From Dactylorhiza incarnata (lineage: Eukaryota > Streptophyta > Magnoliopsida > Asparagales > Orchidaceae), in NCBI GenBank assembly GCA_033032865.1, contig JAWHQI010000049.1, positions 744,001 to 808,000 on the forward strand: 64,000 bases of DNA, read 5' to 3'. Positions 42,141 to 53,759 of this stretch are shown here, piece after piece (the stretch's first letter is position 1; each line of letters begins with the position of its first letter). The translations under genes and the position numbers were made by a program. Below the pieces are notes generated by a model, which saw only the letters and a program-made list of their open reading frames with translations, was not told where the DNA came from and did no database searches.

Positions 42141-45100
42141 TTGCTATATTTATGCCTCATCCCTATGTTGTTGCGTGTCCATACTGCTTTGTTAGGCGAG
42201 TTTAAGGTTCGAGACTGTTGGGCGCACGTTCTGTTTGACTCGGGTGCCACCCACTCTTTTGTGGCCAAGAGGTTTGTCGATCGGCATCGCTGGGCCCTGG
42301 AGCGAGTTGATGGTCCGTTTCGTGTCAAGTACCCGTCCGACGATTCAGTGGTGTCAGATCTGTGGCTGAGGCAATGTCCGATCGTGTTGGATGGATTTGT
42401 GGGCTATGCAGATCTGATGGTGATCATTTTGGAGGACTTCGACGTGATCTTGGGCATGGATTGGCTAGCCCGTTATGACGTCGTGATCCAGTGCAGGGAC
42501 AAGCGTCTGGATTTCTTGATGGATGATGGCCAGCCCAGGAGCGTGTTCGGCTTCCCGCGTCAAACTTCCTCAGTTATGTCGGTAGTCTGTGCCCAGGCTT
42601 TGGCGGAGTTTGATGGCCGGGCCTGTATTGTTTCCGTGTGGCTTGCAGCTTGTGCTTCGGTGCCCTGTGTGGAGGACATTCCTGTGGTGCGGGAGTTCCC
42701 GGACGTCTTTCCCGATGACCTTCCTGGTCTCCCTCCTGAGCGAGAGATTGAGTTTGCAATAGATTTGGAGCCCGGGACCCGCCCTATTGCGAAGGCACCC
42801 TATCGTATGGCACCGCGGGAGCTGGAGGAGCTGCACACTCAGTTAGATGAGCTTCTTCAGCTTGGTTTTATTAGGCCGAGTTCGTCGCCTTGGGGCATGC
42901 CGGTTCTGTTCGTGAGGAAGAAGGATGGGTCGATTAGGCTGTGCATCGATTACAGAGAGTTGAACAAGGTCACTATTAAAAACAGGTATCCGCTTCCACG
43001 GATTGATGACTTGTTCGACCAGTTGCAGGGTAGCTGCGTGTTCTCGAAGATCGACCTCCGGTCCGTTACCATCAGCTGAGGATTCGCGACTCAGACGTCC
43101 CACGGACTACTTTCCGGTCGCGTTACGGACATTATGAGTTCCTGGTGATGTCCTTTGGGCTGACGAATGCGCCCTCTGCTTTTATGGATCTGATGAACAG
43201 GGTATTCCGGGATTTTCTGGACCAGTTCGTAGTGGTCTTCATTGATGATGTGCTGATCTATTCTTCGAGCGAGGAGGAGCATGCTCGACATTTGCGGTTG
43301 GTGCTGTCTACCTTAAGGGCGCACAAGTTGTATGCCAAGCTGAGCAAATGCGAGTTTTGGCTTTCGGAAGTATCCTTTTTGGGTCACGTGGTGGGCAAGA
43401 GCGGCATCTCTGTGGACCCAACAAAGGTCGCTGCTGTTTTGGACTGGAAGAGGCCATCGTCGCCGAAAGAAATCCGGAGTTTCCTGGGCTTAGCTGGTTA
43501 TTATCGGAGATTTGTGGAGGGTTTCTCAGGCATTTCCGCGCCTCTGACCAAGTTGACGCGGAAGGAAGCGGCTTTCTTTTGGAGTGAGCAGTGCGAGGAG
43601 GCCTTCCAGGAGTTAAAGAGGAGGCTGTGTTCCTCACCGGTTTTGGCTCTCCCGGTTGAGGGAGTGGAGTTCCAGGTCTACGTCGATGCTTCGCTATTAG
43701 GCCTTGGTTGCGTCCTCATGCAGGAGGGCAATGTCATTGCGTACGGGTCGCGGCAGCTAAAGGTGCATGAGCGGAACTACCCGACGCATGATTTGGAGTT
43801 TGCTGCGGTGATTTATGCTCTGAAGCTGTGGAGGCACCTCTTGTATGGGGTGGTGTGCAAGATCTACTCAGACCACAAGAGTCTGATTTACGTGTTCTCG
43901 CAGCGAGAGCTGAACCTGCGCCAGCGTCGGTGGATGGAGTATGTGGCTGACTATGATGTGGAGATCCTCTATCACCCTGGCAAGGCAAACGTAGTGGCGG
44001 ATGCCCTGAGCAGGAAGTCAGCTTCCGTTTTCGGACTCTCTGTGCAGTCCCTGGTAGAGGAGTTCTTTTTGATGAGCATTGCGGTGAAGCCCAGCGGTGG
44101 TCCGTCTCGTATGGATATTGAAGAGCCGTCCTGGATTGCTTTGACAAAGTTGCACCAAAAGGATGATCTGGATTTGCAGCACCTCCGGAGCAGAGCTGAG
44201 AGAGATGAGTTGCCAGATTTCTCGATTGATGCGGAGGGTACTTTGAGGTTCCGTGGCAGGCTGTGCATACCCGCGGTGGAGCAGATTCGTGCGAAGATTT
44301 GTGACGAGGCTCATGACTCCACCCTATCCTATCATCCTGGCTCTACCAAGATGTATCGCGACCTGAAGCAGATTGTGTGGTGGCCCGGCATGAAGGGCGA
44401 TATTGCGAGATTCGTGGCGCAGTGCTACACTTGTCAGCGCGTCAAGGCAGATCACAGGAGGCCCGGAGGCAAGTTGACGCCGTTGGATATTCCCCTGTGG
44501 AAGTGGGAGAGCATCTCTATGGATTTCATTACTGGATTGCCGAGATCTCCGCGGGGGCATGATGCAGTCTGGGTCATCGTTGACAGGTTGACCAAGTGCG
44601 CCCACTTCGTGCCGTCAAGACTGGTTATTCGATGGAGAAGATTGCATCTCTTTATGTGCAGGAGGTCATCAGGCTGCATGGGGTTCCAGCGAGCATAGTG
44701 TCTGACCGTGATTCCAGATATACCTCTCATTTTTGGCAGAGTCTGCAAGGGGCTTTGGGCACCGATCTCAGGTATTCCACAGCTTATCATCCTCAGACGA
44801 ATGGGCAGACAGAGAGGGTTAATCAGATCGTGGAGGATATGATCCGGTGCTATATTCTAGAGCATGGCGGAGCTTGGGATGAACGCCTTGGGCTCATGGA
44901 GTTCGCGTACAACAATAGCTTCCAGGAGAGCTTGCAGATGGCTCCGTTTGAGGCATTGTATGGGAGGAGATGTCGGACTCCCCTGTTTTGGGCTGAAGTG
45001 GGCGAGAAGCCTGTTCTGGGACCGGAAGCTTTGGAGGAGATGGGCTTTGCTGTGACGCAGATCCGGGAGAAGCTGCGAATAGCTCAGGAGCGTAATGAGA

Positions 45101-45554
45101 AGTACGCCAACCGGCGTAGGAGTGATCTGGAGTTTGTAGTGGGGGACATGGTGTTCCTTAAGGTGTCCCCGATGGTAGGCGTCAAGAGGTTTGGGAAGAG
45201 CCACAAGCTGGACCCTAGATATGTAGCCCTTTCGAGATCGTCGAACGCATCGGGACTGCTGCTTACAGGCTGCTGTTTCCGGCCTCTTTTCCCGGTGTGC
45301 ACGACGTATTCCATGTGAGCCAGTTGCGGAAGTGCGTCCGCAGCGATCGCCATGTTCTAGATTCTGTGCCAGTGCTGCAGCCCAATCTATCATTTGTAGA
45401 GCAGCCCGTTCGCATTTTGGAAAGGCAGGATCGAGTGTTGCGGAGGAAGACCATTCCTATGGTCAAGGTCCTCTGGGACAATCAGGACGTTCGGGGTGCG
45501 ACCTGGGAGCTAGAGTCAGCTATGATGGAGTCCTACCCTCATCTTTTCGGCTAG
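42141..45554 (+). pseudogene. Element E pol: protease, RT, RNase H, integrase, chromodomain; three frame changes
   Basis: The protease has DSGATHS (about 42237). RT runs from [11 protein letters not shown] through a [10 protein letters not shown] active site (about 43240). RNase H has [11 protein letters not shown] (about 43680), and the integrase finger ([12 protein letters not shown], then CYTCQRVK) is near 44330-44440. The core runs from SMDFITGLP (about 44517) to HPQTNGQTERVN (about 44790). The tail VLRRKTIPMVKVLWDN ends at PHLFG (45554). Single-base losses near 43064, 44613 and 45225 shift the frame each time. Apart from these, conserved blocks are intact. Gag and pol are in the same frame, separated by a stop at 42114-42116. 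Confidence 0.9.
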
Positions 45555-45651
45555 CTTCCCCGGTAAGTCCGTTTTCTGCGTTTTTTTTTCTTTTCGTTGG
45601 TTTTGTTTATTGCAAAGTTTCGGGGCGAAACTTTTTGTTAGGAGGTGTGGT

Positions 45652-48580
45652 TGTAACGCCCCAGGTTTTCTTATTGTCTTTCAAGCGGGGGGATGTGAAA
45701 GGTTAATATCCTGAATATGAATCTTTCGTTATGAACTGTAAATGCGAGAGGGCATTACCGTTTTGACGTTGTCGTCTGGTGAGTAATCCTAGGTCGAGCT
45801 TCATTTGCAATATAAATATTTGTTTAACTATATGTGCAATTGCTTGTGGGAGGAGCATGCAAAAAAAAGGAGAAAGAAAAAGGGGTTGTATGTTGGTGTT
45901 CATCCATGCCTTATAGTATTATTAGAACAAAAAATCTGTTTTTTTTCTTGGTTTTATTTGGGGATCCATTAAAACTCGGTGGACTTTTTTGTGGAGGGTT
46001 ATTAATCCCCCCCAAGGCAGTTACTCCCCTCCCCCCGACCCTCTCATTATTTTCCCTCTCTGCTCCCTCCACGAGCTCCAGGCAAGGGCTAGGGCTTTCG
46101 ACGGTGATTTTCTCCTCGTAAAGGGTGGTGCGATAGTTCGAATCTCGGTTAAGGCAAGGAGACCTTTATCCCTCTCCTCCTCCCCCCCCCCCTCTTTTCT
46201 TTGTGATCCTGGCCTGGATGTAGGTTGTGAAGGCTACCCGCTTGTTCTTATCTCATTTACTGTGCTGTTTATTTTTCTTTTTGATTGTGGTTCCTACCAT
46301 TTTTTTTAGCGATTTGTATGGATTGGTCCTTGATCGACTGGATCTTCTATACCCTACTTGCCTTCAGGGATTAATATCAGGAGTATCTTGTTCTCCTGCT
46401 TAAGGACTAATATTAGAAGCATTTGTGTGGTTGTTCTTCGGGCATGGCAGCTGGTGTTTTTTTTTTCTATTGTGGTCGATCCCTTGGGTTATTATGGCAG
46501 CTGAAATACCTCCCCCCCCCCCCCTTATGCCTTCAGTTTTTCTTTTGTAATGGAGATAGTTATGCTGGCTTCCTGTCTCTTTGGGGGAAATTTGGGGTTT
46601 TATGGCTGCTGCTCCATGCTTCCTGAAATTTATTATGTTGAGAGTTCTTCCTTTGGAAAATGTGGGTAGATGCCGCTCGGTTGCCCCATTTAGGTTTGGA
46701 AACTTGTTGTTGGGGATCTAGGGTTGGTGGCTGCTGGATATAATGTTATATTGTGCATTAAATGAGTTTCCTTGGCTCCATGCTAGCTTCGACTGGAATG
46801 TGTACTGAAATTTAGTGTCCTTTACATGGCTTCCTCCTAGTTTAAATGCTTGATATGTTCATGAAATTTCGCATTTTTTTATACGCTAGAAAATTTTCTT
46901 AGTATATGCTTAGGTAAATTGCCCCGTTCATTAGATTACTGGATTTAAATGCTAGAAATTTACCCCGGTGTATACTAAGTTAAATTTTCAGTGCTATAGG
47001 CTTGAGATTTCATTCCCTCGGGAAGGGTCGAGGCCGTCAGTTACGTTCGTTTTACGGGCTGGGGATGCCCTTGGGCTATATGTTATATGGTTAGAAGTTT
47101 GTTGAACTCGCTTATTTAGTAAAGTATACGTGATCTCACTCGGTTAAATTTCCAATCCTGCATTTCTTTCCTTTTGTTGGCTAAGTTCCGAGGTTTTCGC
47201 GGGCTAAAATTCTCTGGGAATGTCGTATTTTAATCCCTATAGATTTGGGGAAGTAGAAGCTACATTCCCTGGGAATTTCCCTTGTTAATCCTCGATAACT
47301 TAGTGAGATTAGTAGTTGGCAAGCCGAAAAGTGGTGTAAATGTATTCTGGGGTCGAGCTTTACCCCTGTTCCAAGTTTGAGTAGCTTACTTCTTATAAGA
47401 AAGGGAGGGTGCCATATGCTCCTTATGGCCTTATACTTATAGCATAGATGATAATGCTCCTTCTTCCTTCTTTATATGCTAGAATTTCCTTGAGCGTCAA
47501 ACCCCGTAGGATGCCAACGAGTCTCGTAGGATTTGGTTTGAACTGGAGTGTGGATGGACATAGGGGCCCCCAGCACGGTGGTTTGGACTGGAGTGTGGGA
47601 GGACGCAGGGGCCCCCAACTCAGTGGTTTTGGACTGGTGCGTGGGAGGACGTAGGGGCCCCCAGCACAATAGTGTTGCTTGGAGTGTGGGTGGACATAGG
47701 GGCCCCCACCCCAGTTCCTTGACTTGTTGTGCAGCAGCTTAGTTTGACTCGTGCTTTCCTTATGCCTACTTTTCAGCTTCTCCTTTACTTCTGCTGTTTC
47801 CTTGCACCCTTTGGGCTGAGGCATTCTTTTCTTATGAATGCCTCAGGTTCAGGTTTGTAGCTGCCGCCGGAGTTCGAGTGGGGACGTACTGTTCGCTGTT
47901 GAGGCCTTCCCTCTCTAGTGGGTAAGGATGTTGTTGGTTCAGTTCTATCGTGTAGCTTTTCTTTTGGACTGTTGACCTTTTCCTGCGGGTTCGTGTCAGA
48001 TGTTGACGCCCGTAAGGTTTTGCTTAGCTTACTTGCTTACGCTGCTGCTAGTTCTTTTTGCTGCTTAGTATTTTTGTACTCATTAACTCTGGGAAAAGCT
48101 TATTTTGCTGTATATTAGTGCAGTTCCTTAGCTTTATAAAAAGTTATTTATATAGCCGTTTGTCACATTTACTATTAAATATCACCTATTTGCGAAACGT
48201 AAACCAAAGTAAAAATGATAATTATTTATTATGTACTAACTTTAGACCGGCGATCGCCCTGGGGACGTCTCTAGTCTCCAGCGCCGTTAGGAATAAAATG
48301 AACCTACTTTCTTCCGTTGAATACGCATATTTTTATAAAACGCGGCTTAGTAAACCGCAGGGCCGAGGGACACGGTCTCCTAACACAAATGAAATGAATC
48401 TTAAAAGATAATCCTTTTACTTGATAGTTAATTCATATTTTTTTTTGTAAAAGAGAATGTTCATTTTGAGTGCTCGCCTGAACGACTGTAGTTGTCCCCT
48501 ACAGGACGTGGCATCATGACACGTGTTTTCCCCTTCGCTCTGATAATATAATTTATTTCGGGAAAATACGGGTTGTGACA
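45652..48580 (+). repeat. Element E 3' LTR
   Basis: Nearly identical to the 5' LTR, with scattered substitutions and homopolymer length differences. It ends GGTTGTGACA before the target copy CCATT. Between pol (45554) and this LTR lie 97 bases ending in the purine-rich GGAGGTGTGGT. Confidence 0.93.
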
Positions 48581-48585
48581 CCATT

Positions 48586-48899
48586 TAAGAATGAAGCTTC
48601 TTATAAACTTAGGCCCTCACATTCAAGTCATTTACTTGAATTCCTATGGAAGCAAATATTCTAAGGGAATTTATTATGTTAACTACTATATCAAATATAG
48701 AAACAAAATGACATAACAAAAGAACTTGCCATAAATGTAAACAGAAATACATAGTACAAATTACAATTCATCATATGAATAAATAACTGACAAACATACA
48801 ATCCGCAAGGCTCCCACTAAAGATGAACATTCAAGTATCTAATACCCATTGATCTAACATGACCATCATGCTTCCTTTGCGTAAGAGGCTTTGTCAGTG
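48586..48899 (-). other. Element F 3' untranslated part
   Basis: Non-coding and AT-rich. On the minus strand it follows RNase H and includes the phrase AGTGGGAGCCTTG (about 48806-48818), common at this place in copia elements. Confidence 0.5.
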
Positions 48900-50470
48900 G
48901 ATCCGATATATTTTCTTCATTCGGTACTCTGCAAATGCTCACATCTCCTCGATCGACAATCTCTCGAATAAGATGGAACCGCCAAAGTATGTGCTTGGAG
49001 CGTTGATGAGGTCTAGGCTCCTTAGCTTATGCAATTGCACTATTGTTGTCACAGTAGAGAACTATGGGATCAACAATGCTAGGAACTACATCTAGGTCGC
49101 CGATTAATTTCCTAATCCATACAACCTCCTTTGCCACATTTACAACAACAATATACTCGGCCTTTGTTGTAGAATCTGTAGCTGTCTCTTGGTTGGAACT
49201 CTTCTAGCTCACAACCCCTCTATTAAGGCAAAATACAAAACCTGACTGAGATTTTGAGTCGTCCCTATCAGTTTGGAAGCTAGCATATGTGTAACCTTTT
49301 ACAATGAGCTCTTCCACTCCACCAAACACCAAGACTATATCCTTAGTCCTTCTCAAGTACTTTAGGGTATTCTTGACTATTGTCTAGTAAACATCACCAA
49401 GATCAGACTGATATCTGCTCGTCATGATCAAAGCATATAAGACATCAGGTTGAGTACACAACATTGCATACATGATTAATCCAATTGCTGAAGCATATGG
49501 AATCAACTTCATGCAGTCCTTATCTTCCAAAGATTTTGGACACTGGTCCTTAGAGAGACTCACATCATGTGATATGGGTAAGAATCCGTTCTTGGACTCA
49601 AGCATGTTGAACCGTTTCATCACCTTCTAATTGTATGTACTATGGTTCAAACCCAGTAACTTCTTCAATCTATCTCTATAGATCTTAATACCAAGTATGT
49701 AAGTCACTTTACCCATGTCTTTCATTGAAAAGCAGTCCTATAGACTGTTCTTAACAGCTTGCAGGGTTGGAATGTCATTCCAAATCAACTGTACATCATC
49801 CACATAAAATATAAAGAATACGACAATGCTCCCAATAATCCTATTGTAAACACGAGGCTCATCCTCGTTCTTGATGAAACCAAACTCTTTGATTTTCTCA
49901 TCAAAATGCAAATTACAACTTCGAGAAGCATGTTTCAATCCATAAATGGATCGATTCAACTTGCATATTTTAATCGCTTCACTTGGAGATACAAACCCTT
50001 GGGTTGTTTCATATACACTTCCTCAAGAAGGTTTCCATTAAGGAAAGCTATTTTGACATCCAACTGTCAGATCTCGTAGTCATAATACACAGCAATAGCA
50101 AGTAGAATTCTGATGGACATAACAATAGCAAGAGGGGAAAAAGTGTCATCATAGTCAACACCATGAATCTGCTTGAAACCTTTAGCCACCGGTCTCCCTT
50201 TGAATTTTTGTACATTCCAAGCCATGTCGGTCTTCTTCTTCAAGACCCACTTGCACCCTATGGGTCATACCCCTTCAATTGGTTCCACCAAGGTCCAAAC
50301 TTGGTTTGCATACATGGAGTCCATTTCCAATTGCATGGACTCAAGCCACTTCTCGATGTCTGGTCCATTCATAGCCTCTTGGTAGGTTGCAGACTCATCA
50401 TCATGATCCATAAGCAACACACTACCTATTTGAGACATGAGAAATCCATATTTATGGAAAGGATGGATGA
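48900..50470 (-). pseudogene. Element F reverse transcriptase and RNase H, broken
   Basis: In minus order: the linker (YQEAMNGPDIEKWLESMQLE near 50370), RT (GCKWVLKKKTDMAW near 50240, GVDYDDTFSPLA near 50150, SIYGLKHASRSCNLHFDE near 49940), the active site FYVDDVQLIWND near 49800, then ...MLESKNGFLPISHDVSLSKD (about 49600) and PYASAIGLIMYAMLCTQPDV (about 49480). RNase H remnants with SSNQETATDSTTKAEY-like residues lie near 49150-49200. There are several stops and frame changes. It is copia, and the clade was not resolved. Confidence 0.8.
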
Positions 50471-51535
50471 TGTAGGCTAAGATGATTATGAGATGATTTA
50501 AGATGAAATATGAGTTATTTAGGAGATTTAAAGTTCATTTACATTATAAAATTGAGCTATGCAAAAAATTGCTTAAAGACAACTAGCAAGCCGGAAATGA
50601 AATCATCAACAATTTGTAGTAAGCGAGGAGTTGCTAATCGAGGGTGCCTAGTATTAACAAGTATGCAGAATAAAATATTAATGCTTTACAAGAGTAATAC
50701 CGTAGCCAAACTAATTTTGTATTTTCTTGGTTAAATGGATAACTCGAGCTAGTAGCAATCAGGCGGTCCTTCATCAGGTCATTGCCTACTCCTTTATTGA
50801 AAGTCCTTCTTCAAGTGTCGCACACTCTCACTCTCAGTAGAACTTCATTCTGAGGGAAAATGGCACAATGGGGGGAACAATGTAGCAAAAGCTAACACTT
50901 GCAATTTTCATTCATACAAAGGATGATTACAATATGAGCATTCATGCCTATTTTTATATCTTGAGAGCCATGAAAGGTGAGGAGGGGATGGATTTGGAGT
51001 CTATGAATTCGGTTGGAGGTTGGACCATCATTATGGTGGCCTTTAGTCACATGGTTGAATGAGGAAGAAAATGAGGTGGCTTTCATTTGAAAATGGGGTG
51101 GTTTGTGGTAGTTATTAATGACATGAAGAAAATAAAGTGGTTTATGTGTGGAAAGGGAGAAGTTTATGGTGTTCATTCATGATATGTAGAAAATTAGATG
51201 GTTTTGTGTGAAAATGGGTGATTTATGGTGGTCATTCATGATATGAAGAAATTAAATGGTTTAAGTGTGACAAGGGGGTGGTTTATGATGGTCATTCATG
51301 ATATGTAGAAAATTAGTTTTTTGTGTGAAACAAGGGTGGTTTATGGTGGTCATTCATGATATGAAGAAATAATATGGTTTATGTGTGAAAAGGGGCTGGT
51401 TTATGGTGGCACTTCATGATATGAAGAAATGATGTGATTTATATGCAGAAAGGGGTGGTTTCACATGTGGGCTAAGTTATGTTGGGTTTGGATGATAATG
51501 GGCTTGGCTTGCTCAAGATCTATATTATTCCTACA
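50471..51535 (-). repeat. LTR-like block J
   Basis: The block is bounded by TGTAGG (50471) and CCTACA (51535), perfect inverted ends. A minus-strand TATAAAAATAGGC lies near 50950. It has no matching second copy in the window, and flanking bases (GATGA, ATATG) do not match, so it is not a simple solo LTR. It interrupts element F. The orientation is inferred from the TATA-like box and the neighbouring minus-strand gag. Confidence 0.45.
51060..51470. repeat. About 60-bp minisatellite in block J
   Basis: Six to seven units with the phrase TTTATGGTGGTCATTCATGA followed by TATGAAGAAA. Unit anchors are near 51175, 51234, 51294, 51353 and 51412. Confidence 0.8.
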
Positions 51536-51731
51536 ATATGTAATTCCCAAAATGACATAAGTAATAGCCCAAAATACATAACGCTTAAAATGCAAGTGAG
51601 CATATAAGTATGCTCAAAATAAAAAACATAATAAAATAGAAATATAGATTTAGTTTGAAGGTAGGTTGACATCATGTGTGTCGACATTAACTTTTCCACT
51701 CTCTTGATTTAACTTATCTTGCATCAACGAA
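51536..51731. other. Unassigned AT-rich stretch
   Basis: Lies between block J and the 42-bp repeats. No feature was recognised. Confidence 0.4.
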
Positions 51732-52067
51732 GCTTCCATTGAGATTCCCCGAACACTTTGTGGAAATGCTGATGCTTCCATTTGGATTTCCCGAACAATC
51801 TGTGGAAAGTTTTGAGCTTCCATTTGGATTCTCCGAACACTCTGTGGGAAGGACGGGGCTACCATTTGGATTCTCTGATCACTCTATGGAAAGGTCTGAG
51901 CTTTTATTTGGATTCTCTAAACACTCTATAGAAAGACCAGGGCTTCCATTTGGATTCTCAGAACACTTTGTGTAAATGTCGGAGCTTCCATTTGGATTCT
52001 TCGAACACTATGTCGAAAGGTCGGTGCTTCCATTTGAATTATCTGAACACTTTATGAACGGGGTACA
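51732..52067. repeat. 42-bp tandem repeat, eight units
   Basis: Units start at 51732, 51774, 51816, 51858, 51900, 51942, 51984 and 52026, an exact 42-bp period. The period equals 14 codons. The + strand reads LPFGFSEHSVERSE-like repeats with one stop, and the minus strand reads FPQSVRRIQMEA-like repeats with some stops. Whether either is translated is unknown. Confidence 0.92.
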
Positions 52068-52339
52068 TGGTGCCTGTGCGAGCAAAGAAGGGGCTTTCCC
52101 TTTTCATCCACTAGACTCGGCATATTATAGAAAGGTCCTAGCATCCATCTGGATTCTTTGTACACTCTATAAATAAGGTCTTGAAACTTGTAGTTCATGA
52201 AATTTAAAATGTCACTCGTTATCCGCGCGCATGAGAAAAACTTATGGCTTGTCATATGACTACTAAAAATTCAAAATAATGGTAAAGATGTTGGGTGCTC
52301 TGAATGTTTCATGAATGGGGAGTTGGCTTCCACCTAGGA

Positions 52340-53755
52340 TAATCATCCATGTGATTGCCTCCCTGCTGGCTCATTCGGGGCTGGTCTATCCATAACTTGT
52401 GTTTGCAGAAATTTCCCGATAAGCCACGGACAAATGAACCATTGAATTTCTTCCTTTGCACGTACAATCCTCAGTGTTATGGTCGAGAGCTCGATGAAAT
52501 TCACAAAACATGGATTGATCACCCAAGTTCGGAGTGAGCGCCCAAGGCCGTTGAAGATTGGTGTGATTGTGAATGGCGTGTAAGACATTTGTCTGAGAGG
52601 CTTTGAGGGGGGTGAAGTTCTAATGTTGTCAGTGCCCCCCCCCCCCCATCTCAGTGGGATTCGACATGGCGCCCGTCATTCCTCTTAGGCATCGATAGTG
52701 GATCATTTCCTTTCTTTCTATTCAGGCTACCATCAAATTGGTGTCAATGCGCCTCTATTGCTTTGTCTACTGCGATCTGGACCACGTCTTGATACATGAG
52801 TTTGGGATAGCGGCGTTGTGTTTCTCTCATTAATGATGAGTAGAAGTTGTTGGGATAAAGACCTTTGAGGAATACGACATGTAGAAGATTGGGGTAAATC
52901 CCTGGAATATGTCACATTTCAATAGTGAAATGGCGAAAATTGTCTTTCAGCGTTTCTCCCTCGTTCTGGCAGAATCTAGAAATATGAGTGGGGTCTCGAA
53001 AAGTTTAGCGATTGGTGATGAAATGATCGGTGAATAGATGAGTTAGCTCTGCAATGTTGTCAATTTTCCATCCCTTAAAAAATGAAACCAGGTGCGAGAC
53101 TAACCTTTCAGAGTTGTCGGGAACACCTAACATAATAGTTTATCAGGGGCATTGTAAATTCGCATGATCGTTGTCAAGTGATTAATGTGCTCCAACGGAT
53201 CATCAGTCCCGTCAAAAGTCTCGATATTTGGCAGCTTGAATCCATACGGTATTGGTTGCACCTGAACTTGTTGAGTTAGTGGGGAGAAGTGGCAAAAGGT
53301 GCATCATGGACATGTGAACCATCGACAGGCATGTCCATACTGTATTTTGATCATGATGTGCACCTCCTCGCAAGTTCATCTTCTGTCATCATTTCTATCA
53401 TATACTCACATTGGTTGGTTATTGTGTTGTGCATGCTAGGGAATCCTGTCGGGCAGTGCTGGATGCGTGGAGCTAGCAACATCAGATAACTCATCTGCAT
53501 TAGGGTCTTCAAAGTGAGTGGCGCTTTTGGGCAAAATGAGATTTGGAATTAGTGGTGGTCGAACGTCCGGTACACGGACCAAGTTGAGGGGGAAAAGGGT
53601 CCTAAATTCCTTATTATGGTGAGCAACTCGTCCTGATGCTCCTCTAATTGCCTCATTTGCTCCTCCATCAATGTTGTTGCGATGGTGACGCCTTCCTTGA
53701 GAAGAGACATGTTGCTGACGAGTGAATTTGCAGGAGCTTGATTGTTGTGTCCCAC
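52340..53755 (-). pseudogene. Gypsy (Tat-like) gag remnant
   Basis: On the minus strand, 53755-53549 gives a coiled N-terminus (MEEQMRQLEEHQDELLTII). Then come FKLPNIETFDGTDDPLEHI (near 53220), IMRIYNAPDKLLC and a capsid region with many stops, and near 52460-52505 the motif CEFHRALDHNTEDC, which resembles the gag end of Tat-lineage elements. No protease, RT or integrase follows. The poly-C run at 52637-52647 lies inside. It may be a gag-only (TR-GAG-like) element with block J as its 3' LTR; that link is inference. Confidence 0.6.
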
Positions 53756-53759
53756 AGGG

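Larger units (their letters stand above)
37217..48580 (+). mobile_element. Element E: complete Ty3/gypsy Tekay/Del-like retrotransposon
   Basis: 11.36 kb with LTRs 37217-40146 and 45652-48580 and a perfect CCATT target duplication (37212-37216 and 48581-48585). LTRs start TGTAACGCCCC and end GGTTGTGACA. Gag has four CCHC knuckles and pol ends in a Tekay-type chromodomain-like tail. LTRs near 2.9 kb fit the Tekay/Del lineage. The LTR copies are nearly the same, so insertion is recent, yet the coding region has three frame changes and two stops. Confidence 0.93.
35159..50470 (-). mobile_element. Element F: Ty1/copia retrotransposon, minus strand, split by element E
   Basis: In minus orientation, RT and RNase H (50470 to about 48900), a 3' untranslated part (48899 to 48586, then 37211 to 37173), and the 3' LTR (37172 to 35159) are present. 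Gag, protease, integrase and the 5' LTR are missing; the copy stops at the LTR-like block starting at 50471. The left border has possible target bases CTAAT (35154-35158), which cannot be checked without the other end. Confidence 0.75.

Noticed and set aside
50471..51535. Solo LTR
   Set aside because: The ends TGTAGG/CCTACA fit an LTR, but the bases on each side (GATGA and ATATG) are not a duplication, so a simple solo LTR is not supported.
51732..52067. Possible CRISPR or centromeric satellite
   Set aside because: Eight short contiguous 42-bp units; no spacers and far too few copies for a satellite.
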